DNA of 64,000 bases from JAHEFT01 sp963766195 (GTDB taxonomy: Bacteria > Pseudomonadota > Gammaproteobacteria > Xanthomonadales > SZUA-36). Position 1 is the stretch's first letter. Every line of letters starts with the position of its first letter. Where the stretch lies: the NCBI GenBank assembly GCA_963766195.1, contig CAVXYY010000001.1:372001-436000 (forward strand), read 5' to 3'. A program made the translations under genes and the position numbers. Below the pieces are notes generated by a model. The model worked only from the letters and a program-made list of their open reading frames with translations. It searched no databases and had not been told where the DNA came from. Below are positions 8,873 to 18,216 of this stretch, piece by piece.

Positions 8873-10198
8873 GTGACTATCACCGCGCCATCCCGACACA
8901 AAACCCGTCTTTCCCTGCTTTTCGCCTGCTTTCTGCTTGCCCTGGCGACCAGCGCCACCCCGGCTTTCGGGCAAATCCTTTGGAGCGACGAATTCGACAC
9001 GGGTTCGGTACCGGACAGCACGGTATGGTCCTATGACCTGGGCGCCGGCGGCTGGGGTAACCAGGAACTCCAGGAATACACCAGCGATCCGGAAAACGCC
9101 CGGATCACCGATGGGAACCTGGTCATTTCGGTACGTGAAAAACTGGTCGGATCGACTCCGGTTGGGTTCACTTCCGCCCGCTTGCGCACCGAGGACAAGC
9201 TGATGGTGCGCTATGGCACGATCGAAGCACGGATCAAAGTCCCGGACCTGAAGGACGGGCTGTGGCCGGCTTTCTGGACGCTGGGCAGCGACTTCAGCCA
9301 GGTGGGCTGGCCGAATTGCGGGGAGCTGGACATTCTGGAAATGGGCTGGAGAGATGCGGTCAGGGATGGGTACACCAACCGCTGGATCAGCACGACTGCA
9401 CACTGGGAGTACCAGGGAAGCTATGCGAATTACGGGCGCGTCTATAGCCCCCAGCTGATTGAACCCACGGATCTGAATGAGGACTACCACATCTTCAGCA
9501 TGAACTGGACCCCCGACACGCTGACGACCTATCTCGATGGCCGCGAAATCTGGACGATGAACATCAGCATGCAGAACTGCACCGATTGCGAGGAGCTTCA
9601 TCAACCGCACTTCCTTATTCTGAACCTGGCGGTTGGTGGAACGTTTACCGGAATATTGGGCAATGACCAGATTACTGCGCCGCTGCCTGCGGAAATGAAA
9701 GTCGACTACATCCGCATTTATGACAACGGTTATACCGAGCTGAGCGGTTCCGCGCTGTCCAGCGAACCGCCGGCGATCGGGCCCGCTCACTCCGGTTCCT
9801 GGTATTGGCCGGAACAGGACGGACACGGCTTTTCGATGGAGTTCGGTGAATTGGCGGACGGCACCCCTCTCGCGGTCATCTACTGGTATACGTACGATAA
9901 TCTCGGCAACCCGATCTTCATGCTGGGCTCAGGCATACCTGAAGGAAACCGGGTGGAAATTGATCTCGTCTCACCGGTGGGCATGGTCTTTGGGGAATTC
10001 GACCCGGACAGCGTGACGCGCGAAAATGGAGGAAGCGCTGTATTCGAATTCTCCGACCGGGATACCGGGACTTTCACTTATACGCCATCGGAGTTTTCCA
10101 GCACAAACTGGGGTCACACGGCCATCAACGATCTTCCGCTGGTCAAGCTGTTTGGCGTTCCGGCGCCGGAGGTTTTCAGTACAATCATGCAGCAATGA
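8873..10198 (+). CDS. Secreted glycoside hydrolase family 16 (beta-glucanase-like)
   Basis: About 441 residues with a signal peptide ending ATPAFG. The GH16 catalytic domain spans about residues 35–285. The active-site motif ELDILE has the nucleophile E151, the helper D153 and the acid/base E156 (numbered from the GTG at 8873; a TTG at 8861 is an alternative). GTIEARIKVPD, LWPAFWTLG and IYDNGY fit laminarinase-type enzymes, which cut beta-1,3-glucans, though agarase or carrageenase relatives share the motif. After the catalytic domain comes a 130-residue module beginning SGSWYWPEQDGHGF, common in secreted proteins of this kind of bacterium and of unknown role. The GH2 gene follows 56 bases later. 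Confidence 0.92.
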   Translation: MTITAPSRHKTRLSLLFACFLLALATSATPAFGQILWSDEFDTGSVPDSTVWSYDLGAGGWGNQELQEYTSDPENARITDGNLVISVREKLVGSTPVGFTSARLRTEDKLMVRYGTIEARIKVPDLKDGLWPAFWTLGSDFSQVGWPNCGELDILEMGWRDAVRDGYTNRWISTTAHWEYQGSYANYGRVYSPQLIEPTDLNEDYHIFSMNWTPDTLTTYLDGREIWTMNISMQNCTDCEELHQPHFLILNLAVGGTFTGILGNDQITAPLPAEMKVDYIRIYDNGYTELSGSALSSEPPAIGPAHSGSWYWPEQDGHGFSMEFGELADGTPLAVIYWYTYDNLGNPIFMLGSGIPEGNRVEIDLVSPVGMVFGEFDPDSVTRENGGSAVFEFSDRDTGTFTYTPSEFSSTNWGHTAINDLPLVKLFGVPAPEVFSTIMQQ

Positions 10199-10254
10199 AG
10201 GAACGATGACCCGGCTTTCCTGGAGCCCAACCTGACCCAGGCATTGGAACCGAC

Positions 10255-12105
10255 ATGACCAGAAAATACCTGATGATCGTTCCGCTTTTTTTACTCATCA
10301 CTGGTTTTGGCCAGGTGCGTGCAGCGCCCGACGGGCAACAGACGTGGGCTACCGGACTGGTACAAAACCCGGATGCCCGGCCGGGAATCAGTCTGAACGG
10401 TTCATGGAACGTGATAGTGGACCCTTACGAGACCGGATTTTACAACCACCGCTTCGAAGAAAACGATAACGGCTATTTCAAAAACAACAGGGCGCAGGAG
10501 CCTTCCGACCTGGTGGAGTATGACTTTTCAAAAAGCCAGGAGCTCGACGTTCCGGGAGACTGGAACACGCAGGATGAAAAACTTTTCCTGTACGAGGGCA
10601 CGGTCTGGTATCAAAAAGATTTTGTCATCGAAAAAAAGGCCGGGAAACGCTATCTCATTCATTTTGGCGCCGTCAATTACAGCGCCGTGGTTTATCTGAA
10701 TGGCGAAAAAGTCGGGAGCCATGAAGGTGGATTCACGCCGTTCCAGTTTGAACTCGGCGATACCATCAAAGAAGGTGAGAACTTTGTCGTGGTGAAGGTG
10801 AACAACCGCCGCGAGCGGGACCAGGTTCCCACCGTCAACACCGACTGGTGGAATTACGGCGGTATCACCCGCCCGGTCCGGATCCTGGAACTGGATGCGA
10901 CGTACCTGGCGGATTATTTCATTGAATACGGCAGCGCCAGGGAAAACAGCATCAGCGGCTGGGTCCAGTTGGCGGGCCGGCAGCAGAGCAACTACGGCAC
11001 GGTCACGCTGAGTTTGCCCGGGCTGGACATCGAGCAGGAACTGGCGGTTAACGAAAAAGGCAGGGCGGAATTCGAATGGGCCGCCAGGCCGGATTTATGG
11101 ACCCCCGAAAATCCGGTGCTTTACGATCTCAGACTGGACTACAGGGGCGACGTCATCCACGACCGTATCGGTTTTCGCACCATCGAAGTGGACGGCGACA
11201 ACATCCTTCTCAACGGACAACCGGTCTTTCTGCGCGGCATCAGCATTCATGAAGAATCACCACGGGGCGATGGCCGGGCCTGGAGCGAGGAGGATGCGCG
11301 CATCCTGCTGGGCTGGGCCAGGGAGCTGGGATGCAATTTCGTGCGCCTGGCCCATTACCCGCACAACGAGACCATGGTTCGCATGGCGGATGAAATGGGC
11401 CTGATGGTGTGGTCTGAAATACCGGTTTACTGGACCATCCTGTTCGAGCGCGAAGACGTTTATGCCAAGGCTGAAAAGCAGCTGATCGAGATGATCACGC
11501 GCGACAAGAACCGTGCGGCAGTCGTGCTGTGGTCGGTCGCCAATGAAACGCCGAATCACCCCGCGCGGCTGAATTTCCTTTCACGACTGGCCGGGAAGGC
11601 TCGCACCCTGGATGCCACAAGGCTGATCACGGCAGCACTGGACACGCAAACGTCCACCGCTGCGGGCATGGTCATCGACGACCCCCTGGCTGAATGGGTG
11701 GACGTGGTCGGTGTGAATACCTATTGCGGCTGGTACAGCGGCACCCCCGAAAGTTGCGCCGGCCTGCGGTGGCAATCGAAATACAAAAAGCCCGTCATTG
11801 TCAGTGAATTTGGCGCAGGTGCGCTGCAGGGCAAGCACGGCAGTGACCAGCTGCGCTTTACCGAGGAAAACCAGGCACTGGTTTACCGTTACAACCTGGC
11901 CATGCTGGATGCCATCGAGCCTTTACGCGGAGTGAGTCCGTGGATACTCAAGGATTTTCGCTCGCCGCGACGTCACCTGCCCGGTATCCAGGACTTCTGG
12001 AATCGCAAAGGCTTGCTGTCTGAAACCGGTGAGCGGAAACAGGCCTGGTACTTGCTCCGGGAATGGTATGCGACAAAGGAAAATCAGTACGGAGGATCAC
12101 GTTAG
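10255..12105 (+). CDS. Exported glycoside hydrolase family 2
   Basis: 616 residues with a signal peptide ending GQVRAA. The order is that of GH2: a sugar-binding jelly roll (ISLNGSWNV, LFLYEGTVWYQKDF, NYSAVVYLNGEKVG), an immunoglobulin-like domain, then a TIM barrel (LLNGQPVFLRGISIHEE). Barrel landmarks are NFVRLAHYPHNE, SVANETPNH with acid/base E431, and VIVSEFGAGA with nucleophile E518. The overall look is closest to the beta-glucuronidase/beta-galactosidase-like branch, but the specificity is not readable here. It probably shares the LacI-controlled transcript of the GH16 gene and would trim products released by it. Confidence 0.92.
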   Translation: MTRKYLMIVPLFLLITGFGQVRAAPDGQQTWATGLVQNPDARPGISLNGSWNVIVDPYETGFYNHRFEENDNGYFKNNRAQEPSDLVEYDFSKSQELDVPGDWNTQDEKLFLYEGTVWYQKDFVIEKKAGKRYLIHFGAVNYSAVVYLNGEKVGSHEGGFTPFQFELGDTIKEGENFVVVKVNNRRERDQVPTVNTDWWNYGGITRPVRILELDATYLADYFIEYGSARENSISGWVQLAGRQQSNYGTVTLSLPGLDIEQELAVNEKGRAEFEWAARPDLWTPENPVLYDLRLDYRGDVIHDRIGFRTIEVDGDNILLNGQPVFLRGISIHEESPRGDGRAWSEEDARILLGWARELGCNFVRLAHYPHNETMVRMADEMGLMVWSEIPVYWTILFEREDVYAKAEKQLIEMITRDKNRAAVVLWSVANETPNHPARLNFLSRLAGKARTLDATRLITAALDTQTSTAAGMVIDDPLAEWVDVVGVNTYCGWYSGTPESCAGLRWQSKYKKPVIVSEFGAGALQGKHGSDQLRFTEENQALVYRYNLAMLDAIEPLRGVSPWILKDFRSPRRHLPGIQDFWNRKGLLSETGERKQAWYLLREWYATKENQYGGSR

Positions 12106-12124
12106 TCATTGCCCTCCAAATGAA

Positions 12125-12150
12125 AAAGCCCCTGCCTTGGCAGGGGCTTT
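12125..12150. terminator. Bidirectional intrinsic terminator
   Basis: A 12-base perfect stem (AAAGCCCCTGCC / GGCAGGGGCTTT) with a two-base TT loop, flanked by A and T residues. It sits between the convergent GH2 and small exported protein genes and can serve both. Confidence 0.85.
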
Positions 12151-12170
12151 CTCACACAAGAACCGGTTCG

Positions 12171-12635
12171 TTATTTGCCGGCTTTATTTTTTAATATGAT
12201 TTCCTGATAAACCGATTCACTGCCAAGCCGCCTCAGTTTGCCGCGGTCCAGGCTGGCATTGCGCGCATTATCAAGCGATCCCTGCAGTTTTACGGTCAGC
12301 GCATCATAATACTCACTGCTCAGATCAAATGCTGCCCAGTTTGGGTGCTCAGTGACCAATATCAGGTCCGGCTCACCATCGCGCGGGTAAGAATTCTGAA
12401 GGATCCGGTAAGCAACCACGTTGCCATCCTTGATTTGCTGGTCCAGGGACACGCGCCAAAGACCATTCAGGTCGTTGAGGTAGGCATTCATTGCGCCGGG
12501 CTCAAGATGAACCTGCGTGGTGGCGATGACGTTGCCGTATTCCCAGTTACGGCTGTTGTCCTGAGCCACGGCGGGTGTGATGGTAAAAAATACAAGGAAA
12601 AGCACCGCGAAAGCGGCAATCAGTTTTGTCTTCAT
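12171..12635 (-). CDS. Small exported protein of unknown function
   Basis: 154 residues from the ATG at 12635, which has GGAG ten bases upstream. The signal peptide ends TPAVAQ. The mature part (VIATTQVHLEPGAMNAYLNDLNGLWR, then DLILVTEHPNWAAFD) alternates strands and helices in a way that recalls dimeric alpha-beta barrel proteins, but this is only an impression. A similarly built exported protein with the same GGAGAAAA leader is at 47111–47503. No function is proposed. Confidence 0.65.
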   Translation of the reverse strand: MKTKLIAAFAVLFLVFFTITPAVAQDNSRNWEYGNVIATTQVHLEPGAMNAYLNDLNGLWRVSLDQQIKDGNVVAYRILQNSYPRDGEPDLILVTEHPNWAAFDLSSEYYDALTVKLQGSLDNARNASLDRGKLRRLGSESVYQEIILKNKAGK

Positions 12636-12784
12636 AGAGTTTTCTCCAAATCTCAAGTTTGAATTACTGTCACCGGACATCGCCGGCTGCTATTGTTGAC
12701 AATAAGAATGTCTCGTGACTAAAACAAGACACCCCGCGGAGTATAGGGGTAATGTGCCAGTTGTCCAAGGTTAAAAGGTCTGTG

Positions 12785-13709
12785 ATGATTTCTTCTGCCA
12801 GCACCCCATTCACGCCGCTTTCCGGATTGCATCTCCTGCTGACGTATGAGTGTAACTACGAGTGTGATCATTGTTTTGTCTGGGGCGGGCCCTCGCAACA
12901 GGGCACGATGACCGCAGAAACCCTGTTGCATATCCTGGAGCAGGCAGAGCAGCTCGGCACCATCGAATGGATATATTTTGAAGGTGGTGAAGCGTTTCTT
13001 TATTACCCGCTACTGTGCTCCGGGATTGAACTGGCGAGGAACCGGGGATTCAGGGTCGGCGTTGTCACCAACGCCTATTGGGCGACTGATGAAACTGAAG
13101 CCCTGAAGTGGTTGCAACCCCTGGCCGGCATTGTCGAAGACCTTTCAATCAGTGATGACGCCTACCACGGCAGCAGGGACGGACTCCGGCAAACCCGGAT
13201 TGCCCGCCAGGCTGCGGAGCAACTGGGCATTCCCGTCAATTTCATCAGCGTCTCAGAGCCGGAAACGGCGGATGCACAATGCGTATCCGGCCAGTTACCC
13301 GCGGGTGAATCCGCAGTTTTATTCCGTGGCCGGGCGGCCGAAGAAGCTCGCATCACGAGTCGAGCCAAAACCCTGGCACAGTTTACTGAATGTCCATGGG
13401 AGGATTTGCGTCATCCGGAACGCGTGCACGTCGACGCTTTTGGAAATCTGCACATCTGCCAGGGTATCTCGATTGGGAATCTGCTCGAGCGCCCGCTCGA
13501 CTGAAATCATGCGTAACTACAATCCGGACACTCACCCGATCGTTGGACCACTTCTCGCCGGTGGGCCCGCAGAAATCGTGAATCGATACGGACTGCCCCA
13601 CCAGCAAGGATATGCCGATGCCTGCCACCTCTGTTACCGTTCGCGCTGCAAACTCCGGGACAAATTCCCCGACGTTTTGACACCTGACCAGATGTACGGA
13701 TTAAGCTGA
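12785..13709 (+). CDS. Radical SAM protein, frameshifted near its C-terminus
   Basis: The first 240 residues carry the radical SAM signature CNYECDHC (CxxxCxxC for the 4Fe-4S cluster), the GGE motif (YFEGGEAFLY) and later strands of the partial TIM barrel. A second cysteine group follows: FTECPWEDL, HPERVHVDAFGNLHICQG. The frame then stops at 13504. The next frame continues the same protein (EIMRNYNPDTHPIVGPL, then ACHLCYRSRCKLRDKFPD) to 13709, so one base is extra, or two are missing, near 13490–13500. The C-terminal cysteines suggest an auxiliary cluster, as in SPASM/Twitch enzymes. No peptide substrate gene is evident nearby. Start chosen at ATG 12785 with an upstream AGG. Confidence 0.75.
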
Positions 13710-13743
13710 ACAGCCTGAACTTTCGCTTCGGACCGGATACCGG

Positions 13744-15474
13744 CTAGCGCGCAGCCCGATTCTCTTTTGCGTACAGGTCTGTTAACGGCGGCCTTTCCTT
13801 TCTGCTGACGGCTTGCCTGGTCCGCCATGCCTCGAACCGGGTCCAGAAAGCGTCTCCATTCCACGCCGGGCGGGCGTCGTGACTGCTTGATGCTTTAAAG
13901 CCCTCTGCATCCAGTTCGTAAACGCTTTCGCTGATGCCCGGGTCTCCGGTGCCGGCCGCAAATTCAAGCAGGCTACTGTTGTTCTCACCAGGACCATATT
14001 CACGCAACCACTTTTGCAGGGCTTGCCGCGCCAGGCGGCGGTCACCTGACTTGCAGGCGCGTTGAAGGCTTGAAAGCGTTGCTGCCTCAGTCTCCGAAAG
14101 GTCTGCATCGCTGGCCTTCCCGGCTTTTGCGTTTCCGCCATGGTCTTTCATTCTAAAGGCCGCCAAAAGCGTCAAAATCCACAACGCCGCAAAGACCACG
14201 GTCAGCCAGCGCCAGTAAGCAGGTTCGGTTGGGCCATTGAAATGCGATGAAACAGCTGTTTCATCGCCGGAAAACCCCGGGGAGGTCACGGCCGGAGGCG
14301 GCGGCACCAGGCTCGAGGGTTGAACGAAAATCGTGTGCGCCGCCAGCGTGGCGGTGCGCGCCTGGTTGTTCTTCGTATCCCACCATTCGACTTTCAGTTC
14401 CGGCAGAACCAGTTCGCCTTCTTTTTCGGGAACCACCGCGTACCGGAACTCCTTGTGGCCCAGCACCCACTGACCGTCGTCACGGGTTATCCCCTGCGGC
14501 TGATCAGGATAGATCCGGGCATCCGGCAATTCCGGCCAGGCAGGCTCCACGATCATGTTCTCTTCCAGCCCGACCGCGTCGATGATCACGGTGCGCGTTA
14601 CCGGTTCACCCACGCGCAGCGCATCGCCTGAAGAAATTTGCTGGGTCAGCTGGTAGTCGCGGGCCGGCTGCCATTCAGACCCGCTGAACTCCGCCGGCTT
14701 CGGCTCGATGTTCAATTGCACGGCGTCGCTCTCAACCTGCACCCGGCGCCCCCTGACTGCCGGCTGCCAGACGCTGGTCGATTTGCGCTCCACCAGGCGC
14801 CCGGTAAGCTGCATCGGCGGGATGTCCAGTTCGCCCGAGCGTTCCGGAAATACCGCATAGGTGCGTTCCAGGACCCGGTAACGCTCGCCGCCCCGTTCGG
14901 CCTGGTAAGGTGTTTCCTGCATCAGCCGGACTGAAGCGGGCGAAGGGTCGGGCTGGCTGATGGCCGCCTCGGTGAGGTTCTGTTGGTAGAAAACGCGAAC
15001 GACCAGGCCGATCTGGGCATGGACGAAATACGGGCCTTCAGCCGGCACGACTTCCATCTCGATGAATACCGGTGGCTGACTGCCCGGCTCCAGCGCGGGC
15101 GCCGGGTCCACCTGGACCCCGATTGACGCCGTGGTCTCGTTGCCAAAGGTCAACGGCGGAATCTGGAACACGCCCGCCGCCCTCGGCTCGAGCGTCAGGA
15201 TCAGCCGGACACTGGCGGTCTGGCGTCCGTTGACAATGGACAACTGGGTCTCGGAGCGGCGGTCGAGGATCACAAAATCCTGCTCCAGCGCGCTGAAATC
15301 CGCTTCCAGGTTTTGCCGCGCTTCATCGGTCATGATGGTCAGCGTGACCGTTTCGCCCTCGGTAATCCGGCCGCGGTCCAACTGGGCCTGGACTGCAGCC
15401 TGCAGCGGCATGGCGGCAAACAGGGCCAAAACCGCCAGTGCGGTGTAAATGCCGGAATAAATACGGTTTACCAT
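13744..15474 (-). CDS. batD: BatD-like protein (aerotolerance operon)
   Basis: About 576 residues from the ATG at 15474, four bases after the previous gene's stop. Signal peptide (ALAVLALFAAMPLQAA), then BatD-type beta-rich repeats (AQLDRGRITEGETVTLTI; PPVFIEMEVVPAEGPYFVHAQI; ELDIPPMQLTGRL), one transmembrane helix near the end (WLTVVFAALWILTLLAAF) and a cytoplasmic helical tail. BatD is a membrane-anchored periplasmic protein of the Bacteroides-aerotolerance-type operon. It is last in the moxR–bat transcript. A frame runs further upstream to 15807, but it overlaps the preceding gene and is not coding-like. Confidence 0.88.
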   Translation of the reverse strand: MVNRIYSGIYTALAVLALFAAMPLQAAVQAQLDRGRITEGETVTLTIMTDEARQNLEADFSALEQDFVILDRRSETQLSIVNGRQTASVRLILTLEPRAAGVFQIPPLTFGNETTASIGVQVDPAPALEPGSQPPVFIEMEVVPAEGPYFVHAQIGLVVRVFYQQNLTEAAISQPDPSPASVRLMQETPYQAERGGERYRVLERTYAVFPERSGELDIPPMQLTGRLVERKSTSVWQPAVRGRRVQVESDAVQLNIEPKPAEFSGSEWQPARDYQLTQQISSGDALRVGEPVTRTVIIDAVGLEENMIVEPAWPELPDARIYPDQPQGITRDDGQWVLGHKEFRYAVVPEKEGELVLPELKVEWWDTKNNQARTATLAAHTIFVQPSSLVPPPPAVTSPGFSGDETAVSSHFNGPTEPAYWRWLTVVFAALWILTLLAAFRMKDHGGNAKAGKASDADLSETEAATLSSLQRACKSGDRRLARQALQKWLREYGPGENNSSLLEFAAGTGDPGISESVYELDAEGFKASSSHDARPAWNGDAFWTRFEAWRTRQAVSRKERPPLTDLYAKENRAAR

Positions 15475-15478
15475 GTCA

Positions 15479-17197
15479 TTACCACGTTTCGGTTTGGTTT
15501 TCCGGCGCGCCCCGGCGCTGGTGCTCGTTTCTGAATTTACGCCGCAACAGTCCGCCCGGATCGTCCGGAATGCGGCGCAGCCATTGCTCCATCGCCTGGG
15601 CGTCTTCCTCCGTCCAGGCCTCGGAAGGCTCCAGCTGTTGCTGACCTTCCTGGTCGCCCTGCTCCCCTTCTGAAGGGTCGCCTTCCTGTTCCCCTTCATT
15701 GGAATCGGAAGGGTCCCCTTCCTCCCCTGGTTCGCCCTCGGACTCCTCGGGCTGCTCGCCATTCTGCTGTTCCGACGATTCCCCATCCTGTGACTCGCCC
15801 TGGTCACCCTGCTCCTGTTGCTGCTGTTGTTCCTGCTGCTGCTTCATCTGTTCCACCAGCGCGCGATTGAACAGGGCATCCTCCATGCCTGGCTCCAACG
15901 CCAGGGCCTGGTCATAGGCCGCCAGCGCGGCGTCATATTGGGCCAGTTGGGCCAACGCGTTGCCCCGGTTGTAGTGGGCGTCGGCAGATTCACTTTTTGC
16001 CCAGGCGCCCAGCGAGTTGGGAAATTCACCACTCCGGTACCAGGCTTCTCCGGACAGTTCAGGGTCCCGGGCCAGCGACGCTGCCCGGGCTGCGTCGTCA
16101 TCAGCCAGTGCCTGGTAAGCCTGCTGGTCTTTCCGTTGCCAGATGTCTTCCCACCAGCCGGCTTTCGCCTCTCCCGGAATGAGCAGCCCGTTGAACAGCA
16201 ACAGCGGAAGCAGAAAAAACAGGCCGCGCCGGAAGCCCGCCAGGGCCAGCGGCAACAGCAGCAATACCAGCCACGGGCCGGCGTCTTTCCAACGCTCACC
16301 CAGGGCATCATCACGCCGCTCAAACTCACCGCCTTCCTGCGCAAGCCAGAGGTTCGAGGCGACGGCATCCGGACCCAGTTCGGTGTACTTTCCACCGCCG
16401 GCGTCGGCAATGTCGCGCAGCCCGGCGCGATCCATCCGGGCAATGACGACATTGCCAGACCGGTCGCTGACAAAACCGCCACCACTGGGAATGGGTGCGC
16501 CTTCGGGTGTGCCAACCGCCAATACCGAGGTGATGATCCCCCGGTCGCTGAGTTCGCGCGCCTTGGCGGCATCACGCGAGTCCGCCGAATCCGTGACCAG
16601 CAGCACTTCCCCGTGACTGTAACCCGATCGTTCGAACAGGGACGCCGCCTTGTCGAGCGCCAGGTCCGCACGGCTGCCGGCGACCGGGATGATGTCGGGC
16701 CGCAACGCCGGAAGCATGTTCGCGATCGTGTTCGTGTCACTGGTCAACGGTGACACGACATAGGCGTCACCGGCATAGGCGACCAGGCCGGTCTGTCCTT
16801 CCTCGGTCGAAGCCAGCAGGTCGGCCAGCCTGAACCGGGCGCGGGTCAAACGGTCCGGCCGGAGATCTCCCGCCAGCATGGATTGCGAAAGGTCCAGCGC
16901 GATGACCCGGGCGTCGCGCGCAGAAAACGAAGTGTCCGGAAGTTTCTGCCAACTGGGCCCGGCCAGCGCCAGGATCACGATCAGCAAGGCCAGCCCGCCC
17001 AGCCAGGGGCCGTGCGGCTTTGCCTGCTCGGAAACCTGTTTGACGCTCAGCCAGCGCAGCAGGTGCGGGTCGCAGACCTTCGACCAGTCGCCTGACGGAC
17101 GCAGTGTTCTCTTCCAGGCCCACGGCAGGATAACCACCAGCGGCAGCAGGTAGAGCCACAGCGGCCGGATAAAATGCAGTGCGTCGAATTCACTCAT
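15479..17197 (-). CDS. BatB–BatC fusion: VWA domain plus TPR repeats
   Basis: 572 residues. Two N-terminal hydrophobic segments flank a von Willebrand A domain with a MIDAS motif DLSQSM (about residues 95–100). A further transmembrane segment lies near residue 305–325. TPR repeats follow (ADAHYNRGNALAQLAQYDAALAAYDQAL), and the protein ends in a tail very rich in Gln, Glu, Gly and Asp. In many bacteria BatB and BatC are separate proteins; here they form one chain. Its start overlaps the batA stop by four bases (ATGA). With MoxR and BatA it is thought to form a membrane VWA/AAA+ assembly linked to stress tolerance. Confidence 0.88.
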   Translation of the reverse strand: MSEFDALHFIRPLWLYLLPLVVILPWAWKRTLRPSGDWSKVCDPHLLRWLSVKQVSEQAKPHGPWLGGLALLIVILALAGPSWQKLPDTSFSARDARVIALDLSQSMLAGDLRPDRLTRARFRLADLLASTEEGQTGLVAYAGDAYVVSPLTSDTNTIANMLPALRPDIIPVAGSRADLALDKAASLFERSGYSHGEVLLVTDSADSRDAAKARELSDRGIITSVLAVGTPEGAPIPSGGGFVSDRSGNVVIARMDRAGLRDIADAGGGKYTELGPDAVASNLWLAQEGGEFERRDDALGERWKDAGPWLVLLLLPLALAGFRRGLFFLLPLLLFNGLLIPGEAKAGWWEDIWQRKDQQAYQALADDDAARAASLARDPELSGEAWYRSGEFPNSLGAWAKSESADAHYNRGNALAQLAQYDAALAAYDQALALEPGMEDALFNRALVEQMKQQQEQQQQQEQGDQGESQDGESSEQQNGEQPEESEGEPGEEGDPSDSNEGEQEGDPSEGEQGDQEGQQQLEPSEAWTEEDAQAMEQWLRRIPDDPGGLLRRKFRNEHQRRGAPENQTETW

Positions 17198-18216
17198 AGC
17201 GCTGCCGCCCGTGTGCGCATTACCGGCAACATGCTGAAAAACGCCGCCGTGAGCACCAGCAAAAAGCCGGCCGACAGGGGCCAGTAGAACAGCTCATCAA
17301 CCGGCCGGATCGACTCCTGGTCGCTTTCAACCGGCTCCAGCTTGTCCAGCTGCTCGTAAATCTTCGCCAGCGATTCGGCGTCGCGGGCGCGGAAATAGGC
17401 GCCTCCGGTCTTGTCCGCGATCGCCTTCAGGGTTTCTTCATCCAGGTCGGCAGAAGGATTGACCAGCCGCGAGCCGAAAAAATCCTGGACCATCATTTCG
17501 TCCGCACCCACGCCCACGGTGTAAATGGTCATGCCTTCACGGGCCGCGAATTCAGTCGCCTGCATCGGCTGGACTTCGCCGGAAGTGTTGGCGCCATCGG
17601 TCAGGAGAATCAGCACCCGTTCGCTGGCGGCGTCATCGCGCAAGCGTTTAACGGCCAGCCCGATGGCGTCGCCGATCGCGGTTTCACGGCCCGCCAGGCC
17701 AATCTCGGACTCTTCCAGCAGGATCGCCGTGGTTTCCGTGTCGAAGGTCAGCGGCGTTTGCAGGTAAGCCCGGCTGCCAAACAACACCAGGCCGACACGG
17801 TCACCCCGGCGGCGCTGGATGAATTCGCCGGCCACTTTTTTGACCACGGCCAGCCGGTTCACGGCTTTCCGGTTCAGGATCATGTCCTGGGTGTCCATGC
17901 TTCCGGATATATCCACCGCGAGCAACAGGTCGCGGCCGGTCACCGGCAGGGTTTCTATCTCGCCCACGAACTGCGGCCGGGCGGCGGCCAAAACCAGCAA
18001 GGCCCAGGCAATACTGGCGAGCGCCGCCAGCAGGGGCTTTTTCATCCAGCCCTCCCGGGCGGAAGTCATCACGGTGAACCACGGCACCTTCAGCGCCTGC
18101 AAGCTGGCCCGCGGCGCCGCGGACAGCCAGCGTCGCACCAGCCATGGCAAAGGCAGCAACAGCAGCAGCCAGGGCCATGCCAGGGTCAGTCCTGCAGCCG
18201 GCAAGGTGTCAGCCAT
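17194..18216 (-). CDS. batA: BatA-like VWA-domain membrane protein
   Basis: 340 residues: an N-terminal membrane segment, a second helix, a VWA domain with complete MIDAS motif (AVDISGSMDTQDM; later LVLFGSRAY; ILLTDGANTSGEV), and a C-terminal transmembrane helix. VWA domains coordinate a metal ion and bind protein ligands; with a MoxR ATPase they act in assembly or quality control. The short distances and overlaps on both sides show it is within one transcript. Confidence 0.92.
   Translation of the reverse strand: MADTLPAAGLTLAWPWLLLLLPLPWLVRRWLSAAPRASLQALKVPWFTVMTSAREGWMKKPLLAALASIAWALLVLAAARPQFVGEIETLPVTGRDLLLAVDISGSMDTQDMILNRKAVNRLAVVKKVAGEFIQRRRGDRVGLVLFGSRAYLQTPLTFDTETTAILLEESEIGLAGRETAIGDAIGLAVKRLRDDAASERVLILLTDGANTSGEVQPMQATEFAAREGMTIYTVGVGADEMMVQDFFGSRLVNPSADLDEETLKAIADKTGGAYFRARDAESLAKIYEQLDKLEPVESDQESIRPVDELFYWPLSAGFLLVLTAAFFSMLPVMRTRAAAL

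Noticed and set aside
15818..16753. Long plus-strand frame opposite batBC
   Set aside because: GC-rich shadow of a well-supported gene; composition is Arg/Gln/Gly-rich without domains.
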